Below are positions 46,385 through 55,387 of a DNA stretch of 64,000 nt, piece by piece. How positions within the stretch are numbered: position 1 is the first letter of the stretch; the number at the start of each line of letters is the position of its first letter. The stretch covers positions 1-64,000 of the forward strand of contig CAVUOD010000017.1 in NCBI GenBank assembly GCA_963743015.1, written 5' to 3'. A program made the position numbers and the translations under genes. The notes beneath the pieces were generated by a model that made no database searches, was not told the DNA's origin, and saw only the letters and a program-made list of their open reading frames with translations. The stretch is from CAVSRC01 sp963743015 (GTDB taxonomy: Bacteria; Pseudomonadota; Alphaproteobacteria; Rhizobiales; Kaistiaceae).

Positions 46385-48016
46385 ATGGCGCGGTACGTCT
46401 TCATCACCGGCGGCGTGGTTTCCTCCTTGGGAAAAGGCATCGCTTCAGCAGCGCTCGGCGCGCTGCTTCAGGCGCGCGGATACAAGGTCCGCCTGCGCAA
46501 GCTCGACCCCTATCTCAACGTCGATCCGGGCACCATGAGCCCGTACCAGCACGGCGAGGTCTACGTCACCGACGACGGCGCCGAGACCGATCTCGATCTC
46601 GGCCACTACGAGCGCTTCACCGGACGGCCGGCGACGCGCATGGACAACGTCACCACCGGACGCATCTACCAGGAGATCATCGCCAAGGAGCGGCGCGGCG
46701 ACTATCTCGGCGGCACGGTGCAGGTGATCCCGCACGTCACCGACGCCATCAAGTCGTTCATCCTGGCCGGCAATGACGATGTCGATTTCGTGCTGTGCGA
46801 GATCGGCGGCACGGTGGGCGACATCGAGGGCCTGCCGTTCTTCGAGGCGATCCGCCAGCTCGGCAACGACCTGCCGCGCAATCACGCGGTCTTCATCCAC
46901 CTCACCCTGATGCCGTGGATCGCTACCGCCGGCGAATTGAAGACCAAGCCGACCCAGCACTCGGTGTCGGCGCTCAGGCAGATCGGCATCCAGCCGCATA
47001 TCCTGCTGGTGCGCGCCGACCGGCCGATCCCCAAGGAGGAGCGGCGCAAGCTGTCGCTGTTCTGCAATGTGCGCGAGAGCGCCGTCATCCAGGCGCTCGA
47101 CCTGCCGCATATCTACGACGCGCCGGTGGCCTATCACGCCGAGCATTTCGACGACGAGGTGCTGGCCGCCTTCGGCATCGAGGCGCCGCCGTCGCCCAAT
47201 CTCGATGCGTGGCACACGCTGGCCGACACCATCCGCAACCCGGAGGGCAGGGTGTCGATCGCCGTGGTCGGCAAGTACACCGGCCTCAAGGATGCCTACA
47301 AGTCGCTGACCGAGGCGCTGCAGCACGGCGGCATCGCCAACAAGGTCAAGGTCGACATCCAGTGGATCGAGTCGGAGGTCTTCGAGAAGCAGGATCCGGC
47401 GCCGTGGCTGGAGGGGGTGAACGGCATCCTGGTGCCCGGCGGCTTCGGCGAGCGCGGCTCGGAAGGCAAGATCTCCGCCGCCAATTTCGCCCGCCTGCGC
47501 GGCGTGCCCTATTTCGGCATCTGCTTTGGCATGCAGATGGCCGTGGTCGAGGCGGCGCGCAACCTGGTCGGCATCGAGAGAGCCTCGTCGACCGAATTCG
47601 GCCCGACGCCGGAGCCGGTGGTCGGCCTGATGACCGAATGGCTCAAGGGTAACCAGCTCGAGAAGCGCGCCGCCGACGGCGACCTCGGCGGCACCATGCG
47701 GCTCGGCGCCTATCCGGCTTTCCTCGAGAAGGGCAGCCTGATCAGCCAGATTTATGGCGGCGCCAGCGAGATTTCCGAGCGCCACCGCCACCGCTACGAG
47801 ATCAACATCACCTATCGTGACCGGCTGGAAGCCAAGGGGCTGCATTTCGCCGGCCTGTCGCCCGACGGGCTCTTGCCCGAGACGGTGGAACTGAAAGACC
47901 ATCCCTGGTTCGTCGGCGTGCAATATCACCCGGAGCTGAAGTCGCAGCCGCTGAAACCCCACCCGCTCTTCGCCTCCTTCATCGCGGCGGCGGTGGAGCA
48001 GAGCCGGCTGGTCTGA
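46385..48016 (+). CDS. pyrG: CTP synthase
   Basis: This 543-residue enzyme aminates UTP to CTP. The N-terminal synthetase domain begins MARYVFITGGVVSSLGKGIASAALGALLQARGY with the conserved KLDPYLNVDPGTMSPYQHGEV and CEIGGTVGDIEGLPFFEAIRQ. The C-terminal class I glutamine amidotransferase domain has GILVPGGFGERGSEGK, the Cys in YFGICFGMQMAVVEAARN, and the His/Glu pair in GVQYHPELKSQPL. Length is typical. It closes the tpiA-secG-pyrG set. No strong hairpin follows its stop. Confidence 0.97.
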   Translation: MARYVFITGGVVSSLGKGIASAALGALLQARGYKVRLRKLDPYLNVDPGTMSPYQHGEVYVTDDGAETDLDLGHYERFTGRPATRMDNVTTGRIYQEIIAKERRGDYLGGTVQVIPHVTDAIKSFILAGNDDVDFVLCEIGGTVGDIEGLPFFEAIRQLGNDLPRNHAVFIHLTLMPWIATAGELKTKPTQHSVSALRQIGIQPHILLVRADRPIPKEERRKLSLFCNVRESAVIQALDLPHIYDAPVAYHAEHFDDEVLAAFGIEAPPSPNLDAWHTLADTIRNPEGRVSIAVVGKYTGLKDAYKSLTEALQHGGIANKVKVDIQWIESEVFEKQDPAPWLEGVNGILVPGGFGERGSEGKISAANFARLRGVPYFGICFGMQMAVVEAARNLVGIERASSTEFGPTPEPVVGLMTEWLKGNQLEKRAADGDLGGTMRLGAYPAFLEKGSLISQIYGGASEISERHRHRYEINITYRDRLEAKGLHFAGLSPDGLLPETVELKDHPWFVGVQYHPELKSQPLKPHPLFASFIAAAVEQSRLV

Positions 48017-48325
48017 CGCGATATCGCCGCGACGGAAACCGCTTGCGCGAGGCGAAACGGACCGCCTTCATCGGCGATCCCGATGGTCGGTCGCGGCGGA
48101 CCGATCGTCGACACCGTTGCCAGCCGGTTGCTGAAGCCGACGGCCTTCTCCAGCGTGAAGTGACGCCGGGGTTTCTTGTCGCGTGGCAGGTTTTCGCGTC
48201 GGATTGCGCAGTTCGGCGCAGTTGAAGCGATGGTCCGGCAAAGAAAATACCGCGTTTCGGCCATCATACGGCCGCAGGGCGATGGTTCTAGATGGTCGAG
48301 CGATAGCAGCACTTGCGGAGCGACG
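48017..48325. other. Intergenic region after pyrG
   Basis: About 310 bp between the pyrG stop and the next credible start. Frames are open on both strands but their products (Arg-rich) look like noncoding translations, and none has a good ribosome site. I see no RNA gene. It probably contains the pyrG 3' end and the promoter of the small exported protein gene. Confidence 0.4.
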
Positions 48326-48838
48326 ATGCGCACGATCATGGTAATTCTGGCGGGGTTCGCGGGACTGGCGATGGCTGCGGCGCCGGCATTGGCGAGCAGC
48401 GATTGCGCCGGCATGCGCGCAAACCTCAGCAAGGCCGTCGATGCCGTTCTGGTGGCGGCGCGTGCCGACCCGATCGACCTGGCGAACCTGTCCGCCAAGG
48501 TCGACGGCGCCGATGCGGCCCTGAAGGTGCTGGCCGACGCCTGCGGCGATCAGGTGGTGACGGCGAGCATGCCGGCGGCGACGGCCGTCAGTGGGGCGGG
48601 CAGCGTGGCGGTCGGCAGCGGCTCCGACCGCGAGCAGACGCCGAAGCCATCGCCGAGCGAAATGATGGAGCGCACCGGGCGCACCCACGTCACCGTGCAG
48701 GCGATGCCGGTCACCAACGCGGCAAGCGCCGGGGCCACCCCCGAGAGGGCGGCGGCGCTGGTCACGGATTTGCGGGCGGCGATCGCCGCCAACGATCTGG
48801 CGGAAATCCGCAAGATCGCCGGCGACTCCGCCAACTAG
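48326..48838 (+). CDS. Small exported protein of unknown function
   Basis: A 170-residue protein with a clear signal peptide (MRTIMVILAGFAGLAMAAAPALA, cleavage near residue 23), so the mature protein is periplasmic or secreted. The rest is predicted helical: CAGMRANLSKAVDAVLVAA, LANLSAKVDGADAALKVLADAC, and RAAALVTDLRAAIAANDLAEIRKIAGDSAN, with two cysteines in the first half that could form a disulfide. The frame is open further upstream, but the signal peptide fixes the start. I do not recognise the family. Its end converges with that of the sialidase-like gene. Confidence 0.65.
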   Translation: MRTIMVILAGFAGLAMAAAPALASSDCAGMRANLSKAVDAVLVAARADPIDLANLSAKVDGADAALKVLADACGDQVVTASMPAATAVSGAGSVAVGSGSDREQTPKPSPSEMMERTGRTHVTVQAMPVTNAASAGATPERAAALVTDLRAAIAANDLAEIRKIAGDSAN

Positions 48839-48845
48839 GTCCCGT

Positions 48846-50525
48846 CTACTTCGCGGCGAACGTGCCGTAGGTCACCGCGATCTTGGGCGGTGCCTCGACG
48901 CTGGAATCGACCTCGGTGTGGGCCGCGACGTACCAGCCGTCGGGATTATCGGGATCGGCGCGCACGCTCATATAATCGCCCCACTTGCCGCAATTGTCGT
49001 CGACGCCGCCCCGCTTGACGCAGCGCGGCGTGTTCTTGCCCTCCGCCAGTGCGGTCAGCGCCGTTGTCCAGCTGTCGCCCTTCTGGCTGAGCACGCCGAC
49101 GGCGGCGCTCGGGTAGTTGTGTGCCCCGCCGTAGAACATGCTGAGGCCGATGTCGCCGTTCTTGTCGGGTGCGGCCGAGGGATAGGCAAAAGCGTAGTCC
49201 GAACTCCAGATGTGGGGCTGGGCGATGGGACGCAGCGGGTCGCTGCCGCCGGCTTCCACCTGGGCGCGGTCGAGAATGGCCATGCGGATATGCGGATGGG
49301 GATAGGCGTTGCCACCGTCCTGAGCGTCGATCTTGCCCGACGTCCAGGCGAAACCGATGGTCTTGTCGGTGGCCCAGCCAGCGGTCAGGCGTGAATCGAC
49401 GCGGTCGAGCCAGGGCTTGCCGTTGGGGCCTTCCGAGCCGGCGATCGAATCCTTGTCGGGTATGGTGTAGGGATCGACCGCGGCCAGGCGGACCGGCCCC
49501 GGCTGGGCATCGGCGTCCGGCCATTGGCGCACCAGAAGCAGATCGGTGGCCGGCGCGGCGGCCCAGAACATCGTGTCACCGGCGCCTTGCGTGAAGCGGA
49601 TCGAGAATTCGCCGTTCTCCGGGGCGCTGTTGAAATACTGATAGTCGAAGCCCTCGTAGGTGCTCAGCTTGTCGAGCGGCATGCGGAAGACCGACGAGCC
49701 CAGCCACTTCTCATGTTCGCCGAAATCGAAGCGGTTGAAGGCCATGAAGAGGTTGCCGTTGCTGTAGGCGAGATCGGGGAAGTCGAACCATTCCCCGGTC
49801 GGGTGGCCGACGTGCTTGGGCGTGAAGTCGTAGAAGTGAAAGTTGCGCTTGGCGATGTCGTCGCCGTGCGCGACCATGATGCGGATGGTGTTGCCCTCGT
49901 GCTGCTCCATGTCGGCTTCGCCCTGCATCAGCCAGACCATGAGGTCGTGGCTGGGCACGTAGAGAGCGAGCTGGTCGCAACAGAAGCCGATGCCGCTCTC
50001 CGGCCGTCCGAAGAGCGAGAACGGGTCGAGCCGCGTGAAGGTCTCGCCGCCGTCGGTGGAGAAGGCGGCGCCCCAGTTGAAGGTCACCAGGATGTTCTTG
50101 CCGGCGGTGGCCGAGGACGCCTCGGCGATCGGCGAGACGTAGTTGTAGTCCATCTCGGCCTTGGCGGTGACGTCGATCTTGCTGGTGACGGTGATACCGC
50201 CGTCGGCCTTGACGGCCTGGGGCGGCGGCTGGATGGCGAGCCGGCGCTGGCCGGGCGTGACCGGCGCCTGCCTGACCGGGAAGCCGATGTGATGCTCCTC
50301 GGTGTTGCTCATGGCGGCGAGGAAGTTGGCCCTCTGGCGCTCTTCGCTGGCCCGGTCGCGCTGCGCGGTGGGCAGCTGCACCGCCTGGGGCGGGCCCATG
50401 GTGAGTTGGCCGGTGGTATCCTGGGCCTGGCCGCTGCCGGCCGTGGCGAGACCGACGAGAAGCGCGGCAGCGGCAATTGCCACAATGTTCGTCGCGTATT
50501 TGCGAAGCAGGCCTTTGGCCGACAT
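48846..50525 (-). CDS. Exported sialidase/BNR-like beta-propeller protein
   Basis: A 559-residue protein starting at ATG 50525 after a GGGGGAAG ribosome site, with a signal peptide (GLLRKYATNIVAIAAAALLVGLATAGSGQAQ). The mature part has the Asp-box of BNR repeats in FSTDGGETFTRLDP and propeller-like blades through YPSAAVGVLSQKGDSW and GYDWD-free loops, ending CGKWGDYMSVRADPDNPDGWYVAAHTEV. The FRIP/Arg triad of true sialidases is not clear to me, so I call only the fold. Substrate unknown. It is convergent with the small exported protein, 8 bp between stops. Confidence 0.65.
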   Translation of the reverse strand: MSAKGLLRKYATNIVAIAAAALLVGLATAGSGQAQDTTGQLTMGPPQAVQLPTAQRDRASEERQRANFLAAMSNTEEHHIGFPVRQAPVTPGQRRLAIQPPPQAVKADGGITVTSKIDVTAKAEMDYNYVSPIAEASSATAGKNILVTFNWGAAFSTDGGETFTRLDPFSLFGRPESGIGFCCDQLALYVPSHDLMVWLMQGEADMEQHEGNTIRIMVAHGDDIAKRNFHFYDFTPKHVGHPTGEWFDFPDLAYSNGNLFMAFNRFDFGEHEKWLGSSVFRMPLDKLSTYEGFDYQYFNSAPENGEFSIRFTQGAGDTMFWAAAPATDLLLVRQWPDADAQPGPVRLAAVDPYTIPDKDSIAGSEGPNGKPWLDRVDSRLTAGWATDKTIGFAWTSGKIDAQDGGNAYPHPHIRMAILDRAQVEAGGSDPLRPIAQPHIWSSDYAFAYPSAAPDKNGDIGLSMFYGGAHNYPSAAVGVLSQKGDSWTTALTALAEGKNTPRCVKRGGVDDNCGKWGDYMSVRADPDNPDGWYVAAHTEVDSSVEAPPKIAVTYGTFAAK

Positions 50526-50673
50526 CTGTCTTCCCCCTTTTGACTGTCGCAGGCGGCAAGTCTTTCTTAAACGGGGCGATGGCGTCAATCGTCATCGTGT
50601 GAGCGATAGAAGTTTAGGCGCCCCCTCGATGCGCCTCGGGGCCGCCGGCGCGCGCCGTATGCCGGCTATCGGT

Positions 50674-51552
50674 TCAGTCGCCGGACAGGCGCCCGAGCCA
50701 GTCGAGCATGGGCACCAGCGCCGCGCCCGGCGTGCCCAGATGGTCGGCATTGACCCTGTCAAAGCGGTTGAGGCTGTTCTCCGGCGCCCGCTGGAAAAGC
50801 GCTGCGGCGTCGCGCTGGCTGGAATCCCTGGTGCCGGCCACCCATAAAAGCGGCGCCTGGAGGCGGGGCAGCAGGCGGGCGGGCTTGAGGTCGCTGCCCG
50901 GTCCGAGGAAGGAAAGGAAGGCGCGCGGCGTGGCGTGAATGGTGAAATAGCGGCCGAGCACGCGGTCGGTGAAGCGGACGGTGTCGTCGCCCTGGCCGGC
51001 CTTGAGCATGGCGGCGGCGCGTTTGACGCTCTGCGCGACCTTGGCGTGGCGGGTGAAATCGCTGGGCTCGCCGTCGGGCGCCAGCGCAATGACGCCGGCC
51101 AGGCCGTCATGGCTGGCGGCATAGGCGAGCGCCACCAGCCCGCCGAGGCTGTGACCGCCGACGACGATCGCCTCGAAGCCGTCGGCCTTGAGCCGCTTGA
51201 CCGCTGCGTCGATGTCGCCAAAGCACTTGTCCAGCGGCTCGTCGTAGATGCGCCGCGCCGACCAGCACATCTCAGGCGTTTCGACGCCGTAGCCGGTCTC
51301 GACGAGCATGTTCTGCATGCCGGCGAACTGGGCCGGCGATCCGGTCTTGCCGTGAAGGAGCACGATGCCGACGCGCTGAAGGGCGGCTGCCGGACTTGCG
51401 GCAAAAGCCAGCACCAGCGCCAGCAGGAGAACCGTTGCCAGCGCAGCACAGGCGGGCCGCCGCCAAGAATTGGACGCGGCCGCGCCACCATGCGGCCAAG
51501 AAGCAAGAGCACGGTCCCTGCCGGGTGGGCGCAACAGCGGAGGTGCGGTCAT
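50674..51552 (-). CDS. Exported alpha/beta hydrolase
   Basis: A 292-residue protein with a hydrophobic export signal (ACAALATVLLLALVLAFAASPAAA, about residues 31-55) and complete alpha/beta-hydrolase features: VGIVLLHGKTGSP (oxyanion), VVGGHSLGGLVALAYA (nucleophile Ser), LLWVAGTRDSSQRD (Asp) and RVNADHLGTPG (His). The ATG at 51552 overlaps the divergent VWA gene's ATG (shared CATG at 51550-51553), and the 30 residues before the signal core are unusually long, so a later start is possible. Function beyond hydrolase/esterase unknown. Confidence 0.75.
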   Translation of the reverse strand: MTAPPLLRPPGRDRALASWPHGGAAASNSWRRPACAALATVLLLALVLAFAASPAAALQRVGIVLLHGKTGSPAQFAGMQNMLVETGYGVETPEMCWSARRIYDEPLDKCFGDIDAAVKRLKADGFEAIVVGGHSLGGLVALAYAASHDGLAGVIALAPDGEPSDFTRHAKVAQSVKRAAAMLKAGQGDDTVRFTDRVLGRYFTIHATPRAFLSFLGPGSDLKPARLLPRLQAPLLWVAGTRDSSQRDAAALFQRAPENSLNRFDRVNADHLGTPGAALVPMLDWLGRLSGD

Positions 51553-53338
51553 GGCGACGAGCCGGTTCCTGGCGCCTGTCAAACCGATCTGCATTCTATC
51601 CCTTCTCCTGGCTTCAAGCGCGCTGACGTCTGCGCCGGTTCTTGCCGCCACCGATGCGGCGGTGCATGACGGCCGGCCGACGCCGGAAGTCTGTGCCAAT
51701 CTCGGCTTCACCATGCGGCGGGCCGACAACGACGCGTCGCAACAGGGCACCCGCATGCCGGGCCTGGGCAACATCCTGGGGGGCAACTATGGCCTCGCAC
51801 CGCCCCTGATGCCAATGCCCGGCATGGGCGCCGCCAAGGGCGGTCCGCCGTTCGCCGAAAGGTCAGCCGCGACACCGCCGCCGATGGCCATGTTGAAGGC
51901 GCCCACTGTCGACACCGAGAAATATCCGCACGCAACCTCCAATCCGGTGAAGCGCGTCGGCGAGGAGCCGGTCTCGACCTTTTCCATCGACGTCGACACG
52001 GCATCCTACGCCAATGTGCGCAGCTTCCTGCGGGACGGAACGCTGCCGCCGCGCGATGCCGTGCGGGTCGAGGAGCTGCTCAACTATTTCGACTACGGCT
52101 ATGCCGGCCCGGCCTCGGCCGAGGAACCGTTCAAGGCCAACGTCACGGTGACGCCGTCGCCGTGGGCGCCGGGCAGGGAGATCATCCACATCGGCCTGCA
52201 GGGCTACGACATTGCGGCGGGCGACGAGCCGCCGGTAAACCTCGTCTTCCTCATCGACGTGTCGGGCTCGATGGACGAGCCCGACAAGCTGCCGCTGGTG
52301 CAGAAGGCGCTGAACGTGCTGATCGACCGGCTCAGGCCGCAAGACCGGGTGGCGATGGTGGTCTATGCCGGGGCGGCCGGCGCCGTGCTGCCGCCGACGG
52401 CGGGCAACGACAAGCTGATGATGCGCTGCGCCGTCGAGGCGCTCTCTGCCGGCGGCTCGACCGCGGGCGGCGCGGGGCTGGCGCTCGCCTACGATCTTGC
52501 CCAGCAGAACTTCGACAGAAAGGCGGTCAACCGCGTCGTGCTGATGACCGACGGCGACTTCAATGTCGGCGTCGCCGATCCGGGCAAACTGGAAGATTTC
52601 GTTGCCGAGAAGCGCAAGACCGGCGTCTATCTGTCGGCATTCGGCGTCGGCCACGGCAATTACAACGACCTGATGATGCAGACGCTCTCCCAGGCCGGCA
52701 ACGGCACGGCCGGCTATATCGATACGCTGGACGAGGCACGCAAGCTGTTCCGCGACGACTTCTCGTCATCGCTGTTTCCGATTGCCGATGACGTCAAGAT
52801 CCAGGTCGAGTTCAATCCGGCCAAGGTCGCCGAATATCGCCTGATCGGCTACGAGACGCGGCTGCTCGACCGCTCCGACTTCAACAATGACCGGGTCGAT
52901 GCCGGCGAGGTGGGGTCGGGCGCCTCGGTGACGGCGCTCTACGAGATCACGCCGGTTGGCGGGCCCGTGGCGAGCGATCCGCTGCGCTACCAGAAGACGG
53001 ACGAGACGGTGGTGCCCGGCAAGGGCGACGAGCTCGCCTATATCAAGGTCCGCTACAAGCTGCCCGGTGCCGCCAGCTCCAAGCTGATGGAACGGCCGAT
53101 CACCCGGGCCGACGCGGTGGCAAGCGTCGATCAGGCGCCGGAATCCACCCGCTGGGCGCTGGCGGTCGCCGCCTTCGGCCAGGAACTGCGCGGCGACCCG
53201 TGGATCGAGACCGGCTATGACTGGGATTCGATCCGCGCGCTTGCCGACGGCGCCCGCGGCAAGGACCCGTTCGGGCTCCGCGCCGAGTTCGTGCGCCTCA
53301 TCCGCGACGCGGAAGACGCCCGGCCGGTCAACGGGTAG
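51551..53338 (+). CDS. Exported von Willebrand factor A protein, YfbK-like
   Basis: A 595-residue protein with a signal peptide (about residues 1-33, ILSLLLASSALTSAPVLA). After a Gly/Pro-rich spacer come the YfbK-type N-terminal block STFSIDVDTASYANVRSFLRDG with VRVEELLNYFDY, then a VWA domain with an intact MIDAS: DVSGSM at 236-241, GGSTAGGAGLALAY and VLMTDGDFNVGV. The DUF3520-type C-terminus includes ALAVAAFGQELRGDPWIETGYDW and DPFGLRAEFVRLIRDAE. It probably binds a metal and a protein partner in the envelope. The gene begins back to back with the exported hydrolase. Confidence 0.85.
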   Translation: MATSRFLAPVKPICILSLLLASSALTSAPVLAATDAAVHDGRPTPEVCANLGFTMRRADNDASQQGTRMPGLGNILGGNYGLAPPLMPMPGMGAAKGGPPFAERSAATPPPMAMLKAPTVDTEKYPHATSNPVKRVGEEPVSTFSIDVDTASYANVRSFLRDGTLPPRDAVRVEELLNYFDYGYAGPASAEEPFKANVTVTPSPWAPGREIIHIGLQGYDIAAGDEPPVNLVFLIDVSGSMDEPDKLPLVQKALNVLIDRLRPQDRVAMVVYAGAAGAVLPPTAGNDKLMMRCAVEALSAGGSTAGGAGLALAYDLAQQNFDRKAVNRVVLMTDGDFNVGVADPGKLEDFVAEKRKTGVYLSAFGVGHGNYNDLMMQTLSQAGNGTAGYIDTLDEARKLFRDDFSSSLFPIADDVKIQVEFNPAKVAEYRLIGYETRLLDRSDFNNDRVDAGEVGSGASVTALYEITPVGGPVASDPLRYQKTDETVVPGKGDELAYIKVRYKLPGAASSKLMERPITRADAVASVDQAPESTRWALAVAAFGQELRGDPWIETGYDWDSIRALADGARGKDPFGLRAEFVRLIRDAEDARPVNG

Positions 53339-53441
53339 GCCAGACGGCCCTCGGCCATCGATCGGCGGGCGGTCGCGGCAGCGGCCGCCCGCTTTCGTTC
53401 GCGCGCCGGGCAATACGAGCGGTCCTCCATAGCAGGTGCTC

Positions 53442-53470
53442 TTGCATAGCGTAATGAAAGGAAATACATG
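53442..53470 (+). promoter_or_regulatory. Promoter of the toxin-antitoxin pair
   Basis: TTGCAT (53442-53447) and TACATG (53465-53470) are spaced by 17 bases in a strikingly AT-rich stretch of about 85 bp, unlike its surroundings. Inverted half-sites flank or follow it: ATAGC/GCTAT (53446-53450 and 53479-53483) and AATAC/GTATT (53463-53467 and 53485-53489). These are plausible operators for autoregulation by the antitoxin. A GGAG ribosome site lies at 53493-53496. Confidence 0.5.
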
Positions 53471-53504
53471 AGTAGTAAGCTATCGTATTTGTGGAGATTC
53501 TCAA

Positions 53505-53972
53505 ATGGGTGGTTATGGCAGCGGCACGCGTACCGCCGAGCGGCTGCTGACTGCGCCGGCGGGCGCGACGATGGACGAGATCATCGCCGCTACAGGCGGA
53601 CCGCAATACAACCTGCTCAGGGCGCTGGAGGCGCGTGGCTATCGCATCCGCAAGCGCAAGGAGGGGCGGCTGACGCGCTATTTCGCGACGCCGCCGGCGG
53701 CGCCGAGCTATGAAGCGACGGTGACCGGCAAGGGCCAGGTGACCATTCCAAAGGAAGTGCGCGACCGCCTGCTCCTTCGCTCGGGCCAGAAGATTCACTT
53801 TACGATTGACGAAGGCGGAAGAGCGATGATTGCGCCGGAGCGGTCCAAGCTGGCGGATCTCGCCGGCGCGTTGGGCAAGCCACCGCGCTCCGCCACGTTG
53901 GAAGAGATGGAAGAGGCTGTCGAGCAGGGGGCTGTGGCGCGCTTCCGGCGGGCGAGCGGCAAAAGGCCGTGA
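53505..53972 (+). CDS. Antitoxin: winged-helix/AbrB (SpoVT) fusion
   Basis: A 155-residue protein in two parts. Residues 69-112 (YEATVTGKGQVTIPKEVRDRLLLRSGQKI) are a SpoVT/AbrB swapped-hairpin DNA-binding domain as in VapB/MazE antitoxins. Residues 9-61 (RTAERLLTAPAGATMDEIIAATGG, YNLLRALEARGYRIRKRKEG, RLTRYFA) look like a separate winged helix of the DUF3489 kind. The acidic C-terminal tail (ATLEEMEEAVEQGAVARFRRA) is where VapB-type antitoxins bind the toxin. Its stop overlaps the toxin start as GTGA. The extra N-terminal domain is not part of usual VapB proteins. Confidence 0.78.
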   Translation: MGGYGSGTRTAERLLTAPAGATMDEIIAATGGPQYNLLRALEARGYRIRKRKEGRLTRYFATPPAAPSYEATVTGKGQVTIPKEVRDRLLLRSGQKIHFTIDEGGRAMIAPERSKLADLAGALGKPPRSATLEEMEEAVEQGAVARFRRASGKRP

Positions 53973-54367
53973 TCGGGCTCGATACCAACGTGCTCGTGCG
54001 TCTGCTTGTGGCCGACGATCCGGCGCAGACGCGCAGGGCGAAGCGTTTCGTCGAGCGGCACTGCACGCCGGAAGAGCCGGGTTTCATCAATATCGTCGTG
54101 CTGGTCGAACTGGTCTGGGTTCTGGCCAGCGCCTATGCCTATCGTCCGGCACAGATTGCCGACGAACTCGAGCGACTGATCGCCGGAAGCGACCGCGTCA
54201 CCGAGCACCATGACGAAGTGCGCGCCAGCCTCGCCGATTACCGGTCTGGCCGCGGCGATTTCGTCGACATACTGATCGGGCACATCAACCGTGCCCACGG
54301 ATGTGAGGCGACCGCGACCTTCGATCGCAAGGCGGCGCGGCTCGATACATTCACGGCTGTTGGCTAG
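53969..54367 (+). CDS. vapC: VapC-like PIN-domain toxin
   Basis: A 132-residue PIN ribonuclease that starts at GTG 53969, overlapping the antitoxin by 4 bases. The acidic active site is complete: Asp5 (IGLDTNVLVRLL), Glu47 (NIVVLVELVWVL), Asp97 (GRGDFVDILIG) and Asp119 (ATFDRKAARL). Toxins of this type cut specific tRNAs or rRNA when the antitoxin is degraded. Order (antitoxin first), overlap and size fit a type II toxin-antitoxin operon. The target RNA cannot be predicted. Confidence 0.88.
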   Translation: MIGLDTNVLVRLLVADDPAQTRRAKRFVERHCTPEEPGFINIVVLVELVWVLASAYAYRPAQIADELERLIAGSDRVTEHHDEVRASLADYRSGRGDFVDILIGHINRAHGCEATATFDRKAARLDTFTAVG

Positions 54368-54480
54368 CCCGTCCGGAAACCATGCTCGTCCGGCGGCGCG
54401 ATTTGCCCGCCTTGCGGGTACGCATGGCGGCGGAGTTTGTGGCAGGATCGGCGCCCCGCCGAGTCACCTGCCACAGGCCC

Positions 54481-55347
54481 ATGCCCCGTCCGATCGACCA
54501 CCTCGTTCTCGCCGTCCGCGATCTCGATGAAGCGCGGGCGACATTTCAGCGCCTGGGCTTCACCCTGACGCCGCTTGCCCGCCATCCCTTCGGCACGGCC
54601 AATATGCTGGCCCAGTTCGGTGGCTCGTTTCTGGAAATCCTGGCCGTGGCCGATGCCGCGGCGGTCCCCCCGGGCGATGGCACGCATTTCTCCTTCGGCG
54701 CCTTCAACCGCGATTACCTGAAAAGCGGCGAGGGGCTGTCCATGCTGGTGCTGAAGAGCGGGGATGCGGCCGCCGACCGCGCCGATTTCGCGGCGCGCGA
54801 TCTGCGCGTCTACGAGCCCTTCGGCTTCGAGCGCATCGCCACCGGGCCGGACGGGACGGAGCGCAAGGTCGCCTTCTCGCTGACCTTCACCAGCGACTCG
54901 CGGCTGAAGCGCGCCGGCTTCTTCACCTGCCAGCACCATTATCCGAAAAACTTCTGGAAGGCGGAGTTCCAGCGCCATGCCAACGGCGCGCTCGATATCG
55001 CCTCGGCCGTGATGGTGACGCGCGACCCGGCCGACTTCCACGAGTTCTTCACCCATTTCTCGGGCCAGCACGAGCTGACGGCGACCGGCCTCGGGATCAC
55101 CTTCACGCTCGGTGACGGCAGCCGGGTGGAGGTGCTGTCGCCGCTGGGCTTCAAGGCGTTCTTCGGAGAGGAGGCGGAGCCGGACCCGCGGCGCTTCCTC
55201 GGCTGGCGGGTGAAGGTGGCCGACCTCGGCGCGGTGGCGGCGTTGCTCGGCGAAAACCGGGTGCCCTTCAGTGCGCATGCCGGCGCCCTGGTGGTGCCGG
55301 CCGAGGCGGCCCATGGCGCGGCGCTGGCCTTCGAGGCGGCAAGTTGA
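54481..55347 (+). CDS. VOC-superfamily protein (glyoxalase-like domain)
   Basis: A 288-residue protein of two vicinal-oxygen-chelate modules. The first starts MPRPIDHLVLAVRDLDEARATFQRLGFTLTPLARHPFGTANML, with the typical first beta strand and His metal ligand. The second covers about residues 150-280 (QHHYPKNFWKAEFQRHANGA, ITFTLGDGSRVEVLSPLG). It matches the Glyoxalase_3-like family of Rhizobiales. The frame is open upstream to 54382, but the ATG at 54481 is where the fold begins. It lies 40 bp upstream of kdsA and may share its transcript. Reaction unknown. Confidence 0.78.
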   Translation: MPRPIDHLVLAVRDLDEARATFQRLGFTLTPLARHPFGTANMLAQFGGSFLEILAVADAAAVPPGDGTHFSFGAFNRDYLKSGEGLSMLVLKSGDAAADRADFAARDLRVYEPFGFERIATGPDGTERKVAFSLTFTSDSRLKRAGFFTCQHHYPKNFWKAEFQRHANGALDIASAVMVTRDPADFHEFFTHFSGQHELTATGLGITFTLGDGSRVEVLSPLGFKAFFGEEAEPDPRRFLGWRVKVADLGAVAALLGENRVPFSAHAGALVVPAEAAHGAALAFEAAS

Positions 55348-55387
55348 CAATCAACACGGCTGCGAACTGTCGCTATAGTCCCGCACC

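Noticed and set aside
46445..47962. Reverse frame of 505 codons opposite pyrG
   Set aside because: It mirrors CTP synthase; the product has no recognisable motif and no ribosome site.
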